From Litoribacter ruber (lineage in GTDB: Bacteria > Bacteroidota > Bacteroidia > Cytophagales > Cyclobacteriaceae): 40,614 nucleotides of DNA. The first letter of the stretch is position 1; every line of letters begins with the position of its first letter. The notes beneath the pieces are model-generated. The model searched no databases. It was not told the DNA's origin and was given only the letters and a program-made list of their open reading frames with translations. Both the position numbers and the translations under genes were made by a program. The stretch spans positions 1 to 40,614 of the forward strand of contig NZ_JAHBGI010000017.1 in NCBI RefSeq assembly GCF_018500185.1, given 5' to 3'. Of the stretch, positions 1 to 8,304 are shown one piece after another.

Positions 1-42
1 TCTGCTCAGCGCCATCCCCATTCAGCGAGTTGCAGGTGGCGT

Positions 43-80
43 AGTGCCCAGTGCGCAGTGCCCAGTGCGCAGTGCGCAGC
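43..80. repeat. 7-bp tandem array (GCNCAGT / sense GAGCACT type)
   Basis: About five consecutive heptamers of the form GCCCAGT or GCGCAGT are visible. The array ends 4 bp before the stop codon of the minus-strand TonB receptor gene at 85. On the sense strand of that gene it reads as G-rich GCACTGG-type units directly after the stop. The same family recurs at 16761, 17287, 18478 and 39893. Confidence 0.8.
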
Positions 81-84
81 CTCA

Positions 85-2355
85 TCAAAACTTAAACCTC
101 AAATGCACAGACACATTTCTCCCCATCTGCGGAATGCCAAAAGGCCTATAAAGTGACATATGATCCAAATAGTGAAGGTTAAGAAGATTAGTACCATTCA
201 CGTAAAGATCGAAAGTCTGCCCAAACGCATTCACCTGGCTACCCAAGCTTAAGCCCAATAAATAATAGCCAGGTGTGCTTTGCTCCAAAGGGGCCTCCCT
301 GTTTTGGTTCATCACCCAGTTTCCCCGAAGAGAGGCAAAAGGCCGGGAAAAATGGCCCGCAGATAAACTCGAATTATAAGTAAGCTCCTGCTGCCATCGG
401 AAAGCAGGAATGTAAGGAAGGTATTCCCCGCTCGACCTTCTTTGCCCAATCACCATGCTGTAGTTATTTTGTATGCTGAGGCCTTTCAAGACAGTCGGAT
501 GATAGTCTAGATAAAACTCCCCTCCATAAAGGCGGGCGTTATCCTGCTCAAACTCCCAGACGGTGAGGTCTCCTTGGCGCCCATCCGTAGGGGTAAAAAA
601 GATGAAGTTATCCACATGGTTGTAGAAAAACTCTGCCCCCATGCTCAGCTCCGATAATTTATATCTAATCCCCAAATCAGCCTGAACGTTCTGCTCCCGT
701 TCAAAAGTGGAATTCCCCAATTCAAATCTGGATGTTCCCGGATGGGGACCATTGGAAAACAGTTCAGCCAGATCAGGGGCCCTAAACCCGCTTGCCAAAT
801 TTGCACGGAACCTCCAGCGCTCATCAGGCATAAAAGTAGCCCCTCCACTGGCAGTCATACCACCGAAATCGCGCTCAATTATCCTGTTATTTGGCGAACC
901 CGGAAGCTCAAACCCGTAATCCAAAAATTTCTCGTCCCGGGCATCAGCCATCACTCTCCTATAGTCATATCGTGCCCCACCCTGCAGCACCCATTTTTCC
1001 CTGGCGTAATTCAAAAGCGCATATAAGGACCGGTCATCTTTGGTGGCATCAGGAATCAGGATCTCCTCGGCATGATCATAATTCTGATTTTGCAGGTAAA
1101 AGCCCTGTACCCCCACGATTAATTCCAAATCTTTACCAAGTCCCTTGAAGTATTTGGCATCATACATAAAGTTCTGCTGCCTCAGCCCAAGGTCCACCTC
1201 ATCAAACCCATCTTCAATTTCCTCACGGAAATTCAAGTGATAGCCAAAGGTCAGCTTCAGCCGGTCTTGGCCTATATACAGGTTGGTCTCTGAACTCAAA
1301 AAATGGTCGGTCACATCCTGAAAAGGAAGCTGCATGGCCCGGTCATTTCGGAAAGTGACCAACTCCTCCCGCTCATCCTCTTCCAGAATGCCAAGATTCT
1401 GCTTAAGATAGGTATATCGCACACGCGTATCCCCCCATTTGCCACTCCACCCGACTCCGGCTTTCACATTCCGCGTATTGAACCTGGTGTTGCCAACGGT
1501 TTCCCCACTTCCGGCAAGATAATCCGCATGGTTTTCCTCCGCAGCCCGTAAGGACCAAACGAACCCGTTTTGGCTGGCCCCCCTTACACCTGCATCCAAC
1601 CTGCCACCCAGAGAATTGCTGTAGCCACGAAGGTTTACATCTCCAGATACAGTGCCCCTCTCAGCATCTCTTTCCTCAATTAAGTTGACCACTCCGGCCA
1701 TAGCCCCCGAACCGTAGATCAGGGATGCGGGGCCCTTCACCAACTCCACACTTTCAATACCTGTTTCCGATAGACCCAGTCCATGGTCGGCACCCCATTG
1801 TTGGTTTTCAAACCTCCCTCCTTGATACACGGTAAGCACCCTGCTAAAAGACATCCCCCTGATCACGGGCTTGCTGATCCCAGGCCCCATGCTCACTTCG
1901 CTCACCCCTGGTGTCCTAGCCAATGTAGACATCAAACTCGGGGATGGGTTCCTGAGGATCTCGGCCCGGTCAACCTTCGAAATAACTACCGGGGATTTCT
2001 CCCTACTTAATATATGTGCCCCCGACACCACCACCTCATCAATTGTAGTAGCCGATGGAACTAGTGAAAAGTCAAATGATTTGACCTCCTTGGTGTCAAC
2101 CTTCAAAATCTTGGTTTCATAGCCCATAAAGGAAAGCTGCAGGGTCAAGGTTTTGGCAGGAATATCCTCAATCTCAAAATGCCCCTTGCCATCCGTCACC
2201 GTCCCCCGGTTTAACTCCGGCAAATAAACGGTCACCCCAGGCAAGGGAGAGGAAGTTTCCCCATCGATCACCCTTCCTGAAAGCCTCCCCAAATCCATGG
2301 CAAACCCATTGGCAAAAATCATCAAAAAGCTGACTGCAAACACAAAACGCTTCAT
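85..2355 (-). CDS. TonB-dependent outer-membrane receptor
   Basis: A 756-residue outer-membrane transporter that would import a ligand using TonB/ExbBD energy. Seen: a signal peptide (about residues 1-19, ending NGFA), a CarboxypepD_reg-like beta domain (about 25-100, GRVIDGETSSPLPGVTVYLP), a plug domain (about 120-225, with PVIRGMSFSRVLTVYQGG and VELVKGPASLIYGSGAMAGV), then a long beta-barrel that ends in an aromatic residue (HLRFKF). Length is normal for the family. The plug motif QQWGADHG resembles receptors linked to metal uptake of the ZnuD kind, but this is weak and the substrate is unknown. The gene is divergent from the small gene at 2471. Start ATG at 2355 is supported by the signal peptide. 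No SusD partner is next to it, which argues against a SusC glycan system. Confidence 0.93.
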   Translation of the reverse strand: MKRFVFAVSFLMIFANGFAMDLGRLSGRVIDGETSSPLPGVTVYLPELNRGTVTDGKGHFEIEDIPAKTLTLQLSFMGYETKILKVDTKEVKSFDFSLVPSATTIDEVVVSGAHILSREKSPVVISKVDRAEILRNPSPSLMSTLARTPGVSEVSMGPGISKPVIRGMSFSRVLTVYQGGRFENQQWGADHGLGLSETGIESVELVKGPASLIYGSGAMAGVVNLIEERDAERGTVSGDVNLRGYSNSLGGRLDAGVRGASQNGFVWSLRAAEENHADYLAGSGETVGNTRFNTRNVKAGVGWSGKWGDTRVRYTYLKQNLGILEEDEREELVTFRNDRAMQLPFQDVTDHFLSSETNLYIGQDRLKLTFGYHLNFREEIEDGFDEVDLGLRQQNFMYDAKYFKGLGKDLELIVGVQGFYLQNQNYDHAEEILIPDATKDDRSLYALLNYAREKWVLQGGARYDYRRVMADARDEKFLDYGFELPGSPNNRIIERDFGGMTASGGATFMPDERWRFRANLASGFRAPDLAELFSNGPHPGTSRFELGNSTFEREQNVQADLGIRYKLSELSMGAEFFYNHVDNFIFFTPTDGRQGDLTVWEFEQDNARLYGGEFYLDYHPTVLKGLSIQNNYSMVIGQRRSSGEYLPYIPAFRWQQELTYNSSLSAGHFSRPFASLRGNWVMNQNREAPLEQSTPGYYLLGLSLGSQVNAFGQTFDLYVNGTNLLNLHYLDHMSLYRPFGIPQMGRNVSVHLRFKF

Positions 2356-2387
2356 ATAGGTATATCGAATATTTTTTAACGGTATTA

Positions 2388-2395
2388 CAAAAATA
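2388..2395 (-). promoter_or_regulatory. Candidate Bacteroidota -7 box for the TonB receptor
   Basis: Read on the minus strand this is TATTTTTG, a perfect TAnnTTTG box, 32 bp before the ATG at 2355. A T-run lies about 17-20 bp further upstream in place of a clean TTTG -33 element. It is a motif match only. Confidence 0.4.
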
Positions 2396-2470
2396 ATTTA
2401 TTTGGTATCCTTAAAAAAATATTAGATTACCCTAATTCAGTATTTATCCTAATATTGACTAATTTTGGGA

Positions 2471-2845
2471 ATGATTGATTTTGAATATAGACCAGAAGCA
2501 TACTTTGACGGAACAGGCCCATCGGCCCTATTGGCCAAATTGAGCTATCCCGAGAGTCAATGGGGAGAAGAGATCAGCATTTATGCGGCTCCTTTAGACG
2601 GGGAAATATTTTTTGAAGTAGTGGATTTTTACGGCAATGATTTTAAGGTTACCCCTAAAAAGTCGAGGCAGCCCCTAAATCTCCAGGAATTCATTTTTCT
2701 AATTGAGACAATGGAGAACACCACTGCTTCTCAGGAGGGAAACATCCAGCTCACCCTCTCCGGCATCCCCGAAGCCCAAAGCCTCATCTATCCACAGCTA
2801 GGCCAGTATTTCGAGGAAAAAAGGCGGACGTTTGGCATGATGTAG
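2471..2845 (+). CDS. Small conserved-looking hypothetical protein
   Basis: A 124-residue soluble acidic protein of unknown function. It has no signal peptide or membrane segment; the sequence starts MIDFEYRPEAYFDGTG and alternates strand-like and helix-like stretches, ending in EEKRRTFGMM. I prefer ATG at 2471 over the in-frame TTG at 2465. Codon pattern and amino-acid composition look like a real gene. It diverges from the TonB receptor with 115 bp between the two starts, so both promoters must sit in that AT-rich gap. I do not recognise the family. Confidence 0.7.
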   Translation: MIDFEYRPEAYFDGTGPSALLAKLSYPESQWGEEISIYAAPLDGEIFFEVVDFYGNDFKVTPKKSRQPLNLQEFIFLIETMENTTASQEGNIQLTLSGIPEAQSLIYPQLGQYFEEKRRTFGMM

Positions 2846-3048
2846 TCTACGCCCCCCCGTCATTGCGCCTGTCCCGAGAGCGGAGCGTATCGGGAGTTAA
2901 GCAGCTCTCATCTCCGCCCGTGACTGCAAATAGATAGAACCATGACTACAATGACAACCCAGGTCGGCGCAGCCGGCCGGGACAACAGCCCGAAGAGCGA
3001 AGTATACCTCCCGGGGGAGGGGATTTTGGCTGGACAACCACGTACCTA
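2846..3048. repeat. Partial copy of the dispersed composite element
   Basis: No gene here. The stretch about 2896-2960 (TCCGCCCGTG, TAGAACCATGAC, AATGACAACCCAGG) matches, in inverted orientation, the left end module of the elements at 7660 and 10655. The stretch about 2960-3045 (GGTCGGCGCAGCCGGCC, then GGACAACCACGTAC) matches their right end module near 8140-8215. A TCCCGA/TCGGGA hairpin lies at about 2872-2896. Confidence 0.6.
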
Positions 3049-3273
3049 CTAAAACTCGTTAAACGACTCCGCCGGACCTGGGGAGTAATGGTTAAACCAG
3101 TATTCATACGTTTCGAAAAGGATGCAATCAGGAAGTTCGATGCCTTGGAAAAATAACTTTTTGATGCTCCCGGCCGGCAGAAGCTTGCGGAGCTTGTCGG
3201 CCTGTTCAAGGGTCAACTGGGACAGCTGGATAAATTTCTCACCATCTATCCATATGGGAATCAATCTGTTCAT
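3049..3273 (-). CDS. Small hypothetical protein (74 aa)
   Basis: A 74-residue protein starting MNRLIPIWIDGEKFIQLSQL and continuing with a helix (TLEQADKLRKLLPAGSIKK) and an aromatic-rich end (FETYEYWFNHY). The composition is protein-like, unlike the Arg/Ser/Pro-rich overlapping frames. It could fold as a small alpha/beta domain. The last residues (PGPAESFNEF) run into repeat DNA. No function can be assigned. It lies between repeat blocks and has no operon partner. Confidence 0.6.
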   Translation of the reverse strand: MNRLIPIWIDGEKFIQLSQLTLEQADKLRKLLPAGSIKKLFFQGIELPDCILFETYEYWFNHYSPGPAESFNEF

Positions 3274-3648
3274 CGTTAGCGGTTTGGCTACAAAGATCCC
3301 CTAAGCTATTCAAAAAATTCCTAAGAACAAATTAAGGGGATGTTAAATTATTGAAACGGAATACCGGAGACTGAAGAAGGAAAGATCCCGAGGAGCCCTC
3401 CCGATAGCCATCGGGACAATCGTGTGCGTATCGGGAATGTTAAAAAGAAGTCGCCCTAAGTAAGGGTCCGTAAATACTACTGAAAGTATAGCCCCCCTTT
3501 ACAGTATGTCCCGAGAGCTGAGTTTACCTCCCGGGGGAGGCGAATCGGGAGGGACGGGGGGGGGCAGAACGAACCCTGGAAGGTTTTGTGCGGGCCAGAT
3601 TGCTTCAGTCGTGCCTCCTTCGCAATGACGCACGCCCTAACCGCCCGG
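3274..3648. repeat. Intergenic repeats, no gene seen
   Basis: The stretch holds several short dispersed motifs: CCCGATAGCCATCGGGA-type hairpins (about 3400-3436), a GTCCCGAGAG...CTCCCGGGGGAGG...TCGGGAGGG block (about 3509-3556) that recurs almost unchanged at about 13948-13995, an AACCCTGGAAGGTT-like half repeat (about 3573-3588) related to the hairpin at 7612, and a GATTGCTTCAGTCGTGCC ... TTCGCAATGACG block (about 3597-3632) related to 13320-13437. Open frames here are built from these repeats and look non-coding. Confidence 0.6.
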
Positions 3649-3676
3649 GTACTTGGTACCACGCACTAGGCACTAA
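3649..3676. repeat. 7-bp periodic array at the 3' end of the cysteine desulfurase gene
   Basis: The units read GGTACTT GGTACCA CGCACTA GGCACTA on the plus strand. The array overlaps the end of the desulfurase gene and supplies its last residues (Ser-Ala) and its TAG stop. Confidence 0.6.
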
Positions 3677-4814
3677 TCACTTGCGAATACATCTCCTTCA
3701 ACTTCCCTACTGTATAATCAATCTCCTCCACGGTATTATACCTGCTAAACGAGAACCTAACCGAATCCCTGCCCGGAGTCGCATTCAACGCTCTAAGCAC
3801 ATGGGAACCTACTGTCGCACCGCTGCTACAGGCACTCCCGCCCGAAGCGGAGATGCCATTTAAATCAAGGTTGAAAAGCAACATGCCGCTGTTTTCCTCC
3901 GAAGGTGGCAAACTTACATTTAAAACAGTGTAAAGACTTTTGTCCATATTAGCCGACAGTCCATTGAACTCCACACCAGGAATCGCCTCTTTTAGCTGAT
4001 CGATCATGCGGGATTTGAGGGTTTCGATGTGCTTTTGGTGGCCCGACATATCTTCATAGGCCAACTCCAAAGCCTTGGCGATACCTACAATGCCGCACAC
4101 ATTTTCCGTACCCCCACGCATGTTTCTTTCCTGTCCACCGCCATAGATGAAAGGGGAAATCTTCTTGTCTTTTCTCACAAAGGCAAACCCTGAGCCCTTA
4201 GGTCCATGGAATTTGTGGGCCGAACCCACCAAAGAATCGATATCCATCTTTTTGACATCATGGATATAGTGCCCCATGGTCTGCACCGTGTCAGAGTGGA
4301 AAAATGCCCCGTACTCCTTGGCCAAGGCGCCTATTCTTTCAATATCATTAAGATTGCCAATCTCGTTGTTGGCATGCATGATGGAAACGAGGGAATTGGG
4401 CTGCTTTTCGAGAAGCTCCTTTAGCTGATCCAGGTCAAGCTCACCTTTCCCGCTCACGTTCAAAAGACTCAACTCGGCCAGGTTCTTTTTGGCGCAGTTC
4501 TGCAAAGTGGCCAATACAGCGTGATGCTCGACTGGGGAGGTGATGGCGTGCTTGATGCCATGCGTTTGCAGGGCACACACCAAAGCGGTATTATCCGCCT
4601 CCGTTCCACCGGAGGTGAAAAAAATCTCTGCAGGAGTAGCATTCAACAATTCGGCGACCTTCTTTCTGGATCTTTCAATGGCCGTTCTCACCTCTCTCCC
4701 GTGCGAATGCACCGAAGAAGGATTGCCATAATGCTCCCTCATAAAAGGCAGCATAGCCTCAATTACTCTCTCATCCATCGCGGTAGTCGCCGCATTGTCT
4801 AAATATACTCGCAT
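3666..4814 (-). CDS. Cysteine desulfurase (NifS/IscS class)
   Basis: A 382-residue PLP enzyme that removes sulfur from L-cysteine for Fe-S clusters and tRNA thiolation. Seen: N-terminal VYLDNAATTAMDERV, the VEHHAV histidine motif (about 95-100), the PLP lysine in GSAHKFHGPKG (Lys201), the RGGTENV loop (about 233-239), and the catalytic Cys in GGSACSSG (Cys329). Length is typical for the class. The final two residues and the stop codon lie inside a 7-bp repeat array, so the C-terminus may be slightly altered compared with relatives. No iscU or suf gene is adjacent. It lies 91 bp downstream of glmM on the same strand, separated by an AT-rich repeat. Confidence 0.93.
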   Translation of the reverse strand: MRVYLDNAATTAMDERVIEAMLPFMREHYGNPSSVHSHGREVRTAIERSRKKVAELLNATPAEIFFTSGGTEADNTALVCALQTHGIKHAITSPVEHHAVLATLQNCAKKNLAELSLLNVSGKGELDLDQLKELLEKQPNSLVSIMHANNEIGNLNDIERIGALAKEYGAFFHSDTVQTMGHYIHDVKKMDIDSLVGSAHKFHGPKGSGFAFVRKDKKISPFIYGGGQERNMRGGTENVCGIVGIAKALELAYEDMSGHQKHIETLKSRMIDQLKEAIPGVEFNGLSANMDKSLYTVLNVSLPPSEENSGMLLFNLDLNGISASGGSACSSGATVGSHVLRALNATPGRDSVRFSFSRYNTVEEIDYTVGKLKEMYSQVISA

Positions 4815-4819
4815 CTTAT

Positions 4820-4911
4820 AAATTTTGAATTAAAAAAATTATGAATTGAGAATTAAGAATGATATTTCCATCCCAATTATTAATTCCCCATTCATAATTT
4901 CTAAATTATTT
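4820..4911. repeat. AT-rich 7-bp periodic array between glmM and the desulfurase gene
   Basis: Heptamers built on AATT are visible, such as ATGAATT GAGAATT AAGAATG, then ATTATTA ATTCCCC ATTCATA ATTTCTA. The array ends at the TAA stop of glmM (4906-4908). It has the same 7-bp period and gene-end location as the GC-rich arrays, with a different unit. Confidence 0.55.
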
Positions 4912-6294
4912 AGAAGTTATCACCTCCTTAATATCATACATAATCTTATGGGCCAGGTGCTCAGCGGTAGACTGGGTTTCAGACTCGGCGTAGATCCTGA
5001 TGATCGGCTCGGTGTTTGATTTTCTCAAGTGAACCCACTCCTTTTCAAACTCCACCTTCACCCCATCAATGGTGTTGATCGGCTGCTTTTGGTATTTGGT
5101 CTTGATCTCCTCCAACACCTCATCCACATTGATTTCATTGGTTAATTCGATCTTGTTTTTGGAAATGTGGTAATTGGGATAGCTGGCTCTCAAGCGGGTC
5201 ATGGGCTTGCCAAACTTGGCCAGATGTGTCAGGAACAAACCGATTCCAACCAAAGCATCACGGCCATAGTGGGATTCTGGATAGATCACGCCACCGTTAC
5301 CCTCACCGCCAATCACGGCATTGGTTTCCTTCATCTTGTTCACCACATTTACCTCACCTACGGCCGCAGCATGGTATTCTCCATTGTGCTTTTCAGTTAC
5401 ATCACGAAGGGCGCGGGTAGAACTCAGATTGGAAACGGTATTGCCAGGAGTGTTGGATAGCACGTAGTCAGCCACGGCAACCAAAGTATACTCTTCACCA
5501 AATGGAACCCCATCCTCGCTTAGGAAAGCAAGTCGGTCCACATCCGGATCCACCACGATACCCAAGTCAAACTGCCCGTTTTTCAATTTATTGGAAATAT
5601 CCCTCAAGTGCTCAGGAAGCGGTTCAGGGTTGTGCGGGAAATCACCGTTAGGCTCACAGTACAGCTCCTCGATCACCTCCACGCCCAGCGCTCTTAGCAA
5701 TTTGGGAAGGGCAAGTCCACCTGTGGAGTTTACACAGTCGATCACCACCTTGAAGTTTTTGGCGGCAATGGCCTCGCGGTCTACTAATTTAAGGTCAAGC
5801 ACATGCTGCACATGCCTGTCCAGGTAATCTTCTATATAAGTATAGTCGCCTAGTTTTCTCACCTCAGCGAAGGTAAAGTCATCATTTTCGGCTTTTTCCA
5901 AAACGGTCTTGCCTTCCTCGTCATTGATAAACTCACCCTTGTCATTCAAAAGCTTGAGCGCATTCCACTGTACCGGATTATGGCTGGCCGTAAGGATGAT
6001 CCCCCCGCCGGCTTTTTCCAAAGGTACAGCCAACTCCACAGTTGGGGTGGTGCTCAGACCAAGGTCTATCACATCGATGCCCAATCCCTGCAAGGTGGCC
6101 GTAACCAGTTTGCTGACCATTTCGCCGGAAATCCTGGCGTCCCTGCCGATGACAATGGTGGGATTATTGGTTTTTTCCAGCACCCAGGCCCCATAGGCCG
6201 CGGTAAATTTCACTACATCCACCGGAGTCAGGCCTTCGCCCACTTTGCCCCCGATCGTCCCTCTTATACCGGAAATCGATTTTATTAATGCCAC
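4906..6294 (-). CDS. glmM: Phosphoglucosamine mutase / phosphohexomutase
   Basis: A 462-residue alpha-D-phosphohexomutase, most likely converting GlcN-6-P to GlcN-1-P for UDP-GlcNAc synthesis, the precursor of peptidoglycan and of the exopolysaccharide sugars in this window. Seen: the phosphoserine loop TASHNP (102-107, Ser104), the metal-binding loop DPDVDR (249-254), the sugar-binding loop GGEGNGG (329-335) and the C-terminal phosphate-binding motif RKSNTEPIIRIYAE. All four domains are present. Phosphomannomutase activity cannot be excluded from motifs alone. The start is GTG at 6294, fixed by MALIKSISGIRGT. A strong terminator for the upstream gene lies 28 bp before it, so it needs its own promoter. 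Confidence 0.9.
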   Translation of the reverse strand: MALIKSISGIRGTIGGKVGEGLTPVDVVKFTAAYGAWVLEKTNNPTIVIGRDARISGEMVSKLVTATLQGLGIDVIDLGLSTTPTVELAVPLEKAGGGIILTASHNPVQWNALKLLNDKGEFINDEEGKTVLEKAENDDFTFAEVRKLGDYTYIEDYLDRHVQHVLDLKLVDREAIAAKNFKVVIDCVNSTGGLALPKLLRALGVEVIEELYCEPNGDFPHNPEPLPEHLRDISNKLKNGQFDLGIVVDPDVDRLAFLSEDGVPFGEEYTLVAVADYVLSNTPGNTVSNLSSTRALRDVTEKHNGEYHAAAVGEVNVVNKMKETNAVIGGEGNGGVIYPESHYGRDALVGIGLFLTHLAKFGKPMTRLRASYPNYHISKNKIELTNEINVDEVLEEIKTKYQKQPINTIDGVKVEFEKEWVHLRKSNTEPIIRIYAESETQSTAEHLAHKIMYDIKEVITSK

Positions 6295-6321
6295 TTAGAA
6301 ATAGTTTATATGTGTAAGATC

Positions 6322-6355
6322 AAAAAAAGTCCCTGGACTTTGGAGCCACCAGGGA
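6322..6355 (-). terminator. Intrinsic terminator after the small Cys-rich membrane protein gene
   Basis: Minus-strand reading: a 7-bp stem TCCCTGG and CCAGGGA (6330-6336 with 6349-6355), a 12-nt loop, then a T-run (A7 on the plus strand at 6322-6328). It lies about 10 bp past the stop codon at 6365. Confidence 0.7.
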
Positions 6356-6364
6356 TTGGCAATC

Positions 6365-6595
6365 TTATTTGAATTTGGCCAAGACCTTGTCCACCTCGTT
6401 GTCGGGGTTGCCGCAGTTTTCTCCCTCCTCCATTTTCTTGCCACACAAACCGCACGCTTCGCCGGTTTTGTTCAAGTAAGGATTTTGGGATGCACAGGTC
6501 CCCTTAAACTGCCCGTTTTTCAGGAAAATCAGCCTTACGGACATCATCAGGAAAAACAATGCCAAGAAACCTAAAGTCAAATACAGAGTTGCCAT
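6365..6595 (-). CDS. Small membrane-anchored Cys-rich protein
   Basis: A 76-residue protein with one N-terminal membrane segment (about residues 3-25, LYLTLGFLALFFLMMSV) and a short soluble tail holding four cysteines: Cys34, Cys48-x-x-Cys51 (ACGLCGKK) and Cys61. The pattern could bind a metal such as zinc or form disulfides. I do not recognise a named family. It is divergent from mazG and has its own terminator, so it is probably monocistronic. The conserved-looking Cys positions and the flanking signals argue that it is a real gene. Confidence 0.75.
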   Translation of the reverse strand: MATLYLTLGFLALFFLMMSVRLIFLKNGQFKGTCASQNPYLNKTGEACGLCGKKMEEGENCGNPDNEVDKVLAKFK

Positions 6596-6611
6596 ATCAA
6601 ATTAATTTGCA

Positions 6612-6619
6612 CAAATTTA
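6612..6619 (-). promoter_or_regulatory. Candidate -7 box for the Cys-rich membrane protein gene
   Basis: Minus-strand TAAATTTG matches TAnnTTTG perfectly and lies 16 bp before the ATG at 6595, implying a very short leader. No well-spaced TTTG -33 element is visible. Confidence 0.35.
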
Positions 6620-6667
6620 CGGAATACTTTCAAAACGTCCACACGATCCTAATAGTTTCCCCCCATT

Positions 6668-7471
6668 ATGTCACAACTATCCAACCGAAAAGCACAACTC
6701 GAAGCCTTTGATAAACTCCTGACCATCATGGAGGAGCTCAGGGAGCAGTGCCCTTGGGACCGGAAACAGACCTTGGAGAGCCTCAGGCACCTTACTATAG
6801 AGGAAACTTTTGAGCTCAGCGACGCCATCCTGGACAACGACCTCCAGGAGATCAAAAAGGAACTCGGGGACATCCTGCTGCACATTGTATTTTATGCCAA
6901 AATAGGCGCCGAAAAGGAGTCCTTCGACATTGGCAACGTGATCACCTCCCTCAACGAGAAGCTGATCCGCCGCCACCCCCACATCTACGGCGACACCGAA
7001 GCCAAGGATGAGGATGCCGTGAAGGCCAACTGGGAGAAAATCAAGCTCAAGGAAAAAGGAAACAAAAGCGTACTGGGCGGCGTACCGAGGAGTTTGCCTG
7101 CCCTGATCAAAGCCATGCGCATCCAGGAAAAAGCCCGCGGCGTGGGTTTTGACTGGGAAGAAAAAGAGCAGGTCTGGGAAAAGGTGGAAGAGGAAATGCA
7201 GGAATTCAAAACCGAATTCAACGCCGCCTCCACCGAGGAGATCAACAAGGAAAAAGCCACCGCAGAATTCGGCGACCTGCTTTTCTCCCTGATCAACTAC
7301 GCCCGCTTCATCGACATCAACCCCGAAGAAGCCTTAGAGCGCACCAATCTGAAGTTCATCAAGCGTTTCCAATACCTCGAGCAAGCCGCCAAACAAGACG
7401 GCAAATCCATCACCGACATGACCCTCGCAGAGATGGATGTGTACTGGAACAAAGCAAAGGAGGGGGAGTAA
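6668..7471 (+). CDS. mazG: Nucleoside triphosphate pyrophosphohydrolase MazG
   Basis: A 267-residue all-helical NTP pyrophosphatase that hydrolyses (d)NTPs to NMP and PPi, a house-cleaning role. It has the two tandem MazG domains of the long form. The first carries CPWDRKQTLESL (28-39), EETFEL (45-50) and ELGDILLHIVF (65-75). The second carries EEEMQEFKTEF and AEFGDLLFSLINYARF, with acidic metal ligands in both. The start at 6668 gives the usual short N-terminus. It is divergent from the small membrane protein gene and followed by a long repeat-filled spacer. A hairpin (GGAGGGGGA with TCCCCCTCC) overlaps its stop codon. Confidence 0.95.
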   Translation: MSQLSNRKAQLEAFDKLLTIMEELREQCPWDRKQTLESLRHLTIEETFELSDAILDNDLQEIKKELGDILLHIVFYAKIGAEKESFDIGNVITSLNEKLIRRHPHIYGDTEAKDEDAVKANWEKIKLKEKGNKSVLGGVPRSLPALIKAMRIQEKARGVGFDWEEKEQVWEKVEEEMQEFKTEFNAASTEEINKEKATAEFGDLLFSLINYARFIDINPEEALERTNLKFIKRFQYLEQAAKQDGKSITDMTLAEMDVYWNKAKEGE

Positions 7472-7659
7472 ATCTCGGTTTTTCCCCCTCCGCCCTCCCG
7501 AACCGCTCCGCTAATCGGGACTCACGAAGTCAATTCCCCCTTTGAAGGGGGCAGGGGGATGTGGCAACGTTGTAAGTACGAAATTAGAAGTACGAAATGA
7601 ACGAAGGCAAAAACCTTCCAGGTCTCGTGACATTGATCAGACCTGGAAGGTTGACTAAC
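7472..7659. repeat. G-rich spacer repeat and 14-bp-stem hairpin
   Basis: A CCCCCTTTGAAGGGGGCAGG block ending GGATGTGGCAACGT (about 7529-7571) is one of several copies (also about 10487-10560, 10565-10635 and 13930-14020). A perfect inverted repeat, AACCTTCCAGGTCT (7612-7625) and its complement (7639-7652) with a 13-nt loop, follows. Two 14-bp-spaced AAGTACGAAAT-like words lie at about 7573-7600. No gene is seen. Confidence 0.6.
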
Positions 7660-8235
7660 GTATTTAGCAACGTGGTTGTCATTGTTGTCCGCCCCGTGGG
7701 TCGCCTCCGGCTCTCCGGGACTGTTGTCATAGTTGTCATGGTTCTACATATTTACAGCCACGGGCGGGATGAAAGTCACGTAACGACAACAGTTGCGGTT
7801 GGAACAACGGGTAGGTTTACGGCCATCGTCTCTCGGCTCCGCCTCGGGACGGACCTACGTAAGCTACTTTAGTTAGACACGAAGGTTCTTTTCAAGGCTT
7901 CGCCTTGAAAAGATTCACGTATATGTTCCCGTTAAGCGGCTTACAACTGGCCTCGGCCACCGAGATCGAGGTAGCAGTAAGGAAAGGCCCTCGGCTCCGC
8001 TCGGTCCTTTTCAATTAAGCAATTGATGCTGGGGCTTTCGGCTACCTTTCAAAGGCAAAGCCTTTGAAAGGACCCTCGGTAAAAAAGCACGGAGACAATC
8101 TCCTGCTGGGCGCGAGAATAGAACAATGACAACCCCCGACAACCTAGGTCGGCGCAGCCGGCCGGGACAACAGCCCATACAGCGCAGCGCATTCGGGCGG
8201 TCAACCACGTACACAAAACACGTAAGTAGCATCCT
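7660..8235. repeat. Composite dispersed element, copy A
   Basis: The left end reads ACGTGGTTGTCATTGTTGTC and the right end reads GGTCAACCACGTAC, so the ends are inverted relatives. Between them lie a GTTCTACAT...CCACGGGCGGGATG module, a conserved core with GGACCTACGTAAGC, a TTTTCAAGGC/GCCTTGAAAA hairpin and TATGTTCCCGTTAAG (about 7851-7935), a second CCTTTCAAAGGC hairpin (about 8044-8070), and CCTGCTGGGCGCG boxes at about 8101 and 8232. It shares modules in the same order with copies B and C. Open frames inside are low-complexity and not protein-like. Confidence 0.65.
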
Positions 8236-8268
8236 GCTGGGCGCGAAAACAAAAACGAAAACAAAACT

Positions 8269-8295
8269 TAGTACCTAGTACATAGTACCTAGTAC
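8269..8295. repeat. 7-bp tandem array (TAGTACC type) just before the ClC gene
   Basis: Four units read TAGTACC TAGTACA TAGTACC TAGTAC. The array follows the CCTGCTGGGCGCG end box of element A and ends 9 bp before the ATG of the channel gene. Each unit contains the palindrome GTAC. Confidence 0.75.
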
Positions 8296-8304
8296 AACAA
8301 AACC

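Noticed and set aside
2946-3209. An 87-codon minus-strand frame overlapping the small gene at 3049
   Set aside because: It is Ser/Arg/Pro-rich and its C-terminal part is repeat DNA; the overlapping 74-codon frame is clearly more protein-like.
7597-8264. Several open frames of 70-91 codons in the spacer before the ClC gene
   Set aside because: They run through dispersed element A and its hairpins, are rich in Arg, Pro, Val and Cys, and the same DNA recurs as non-coding copies B and C.
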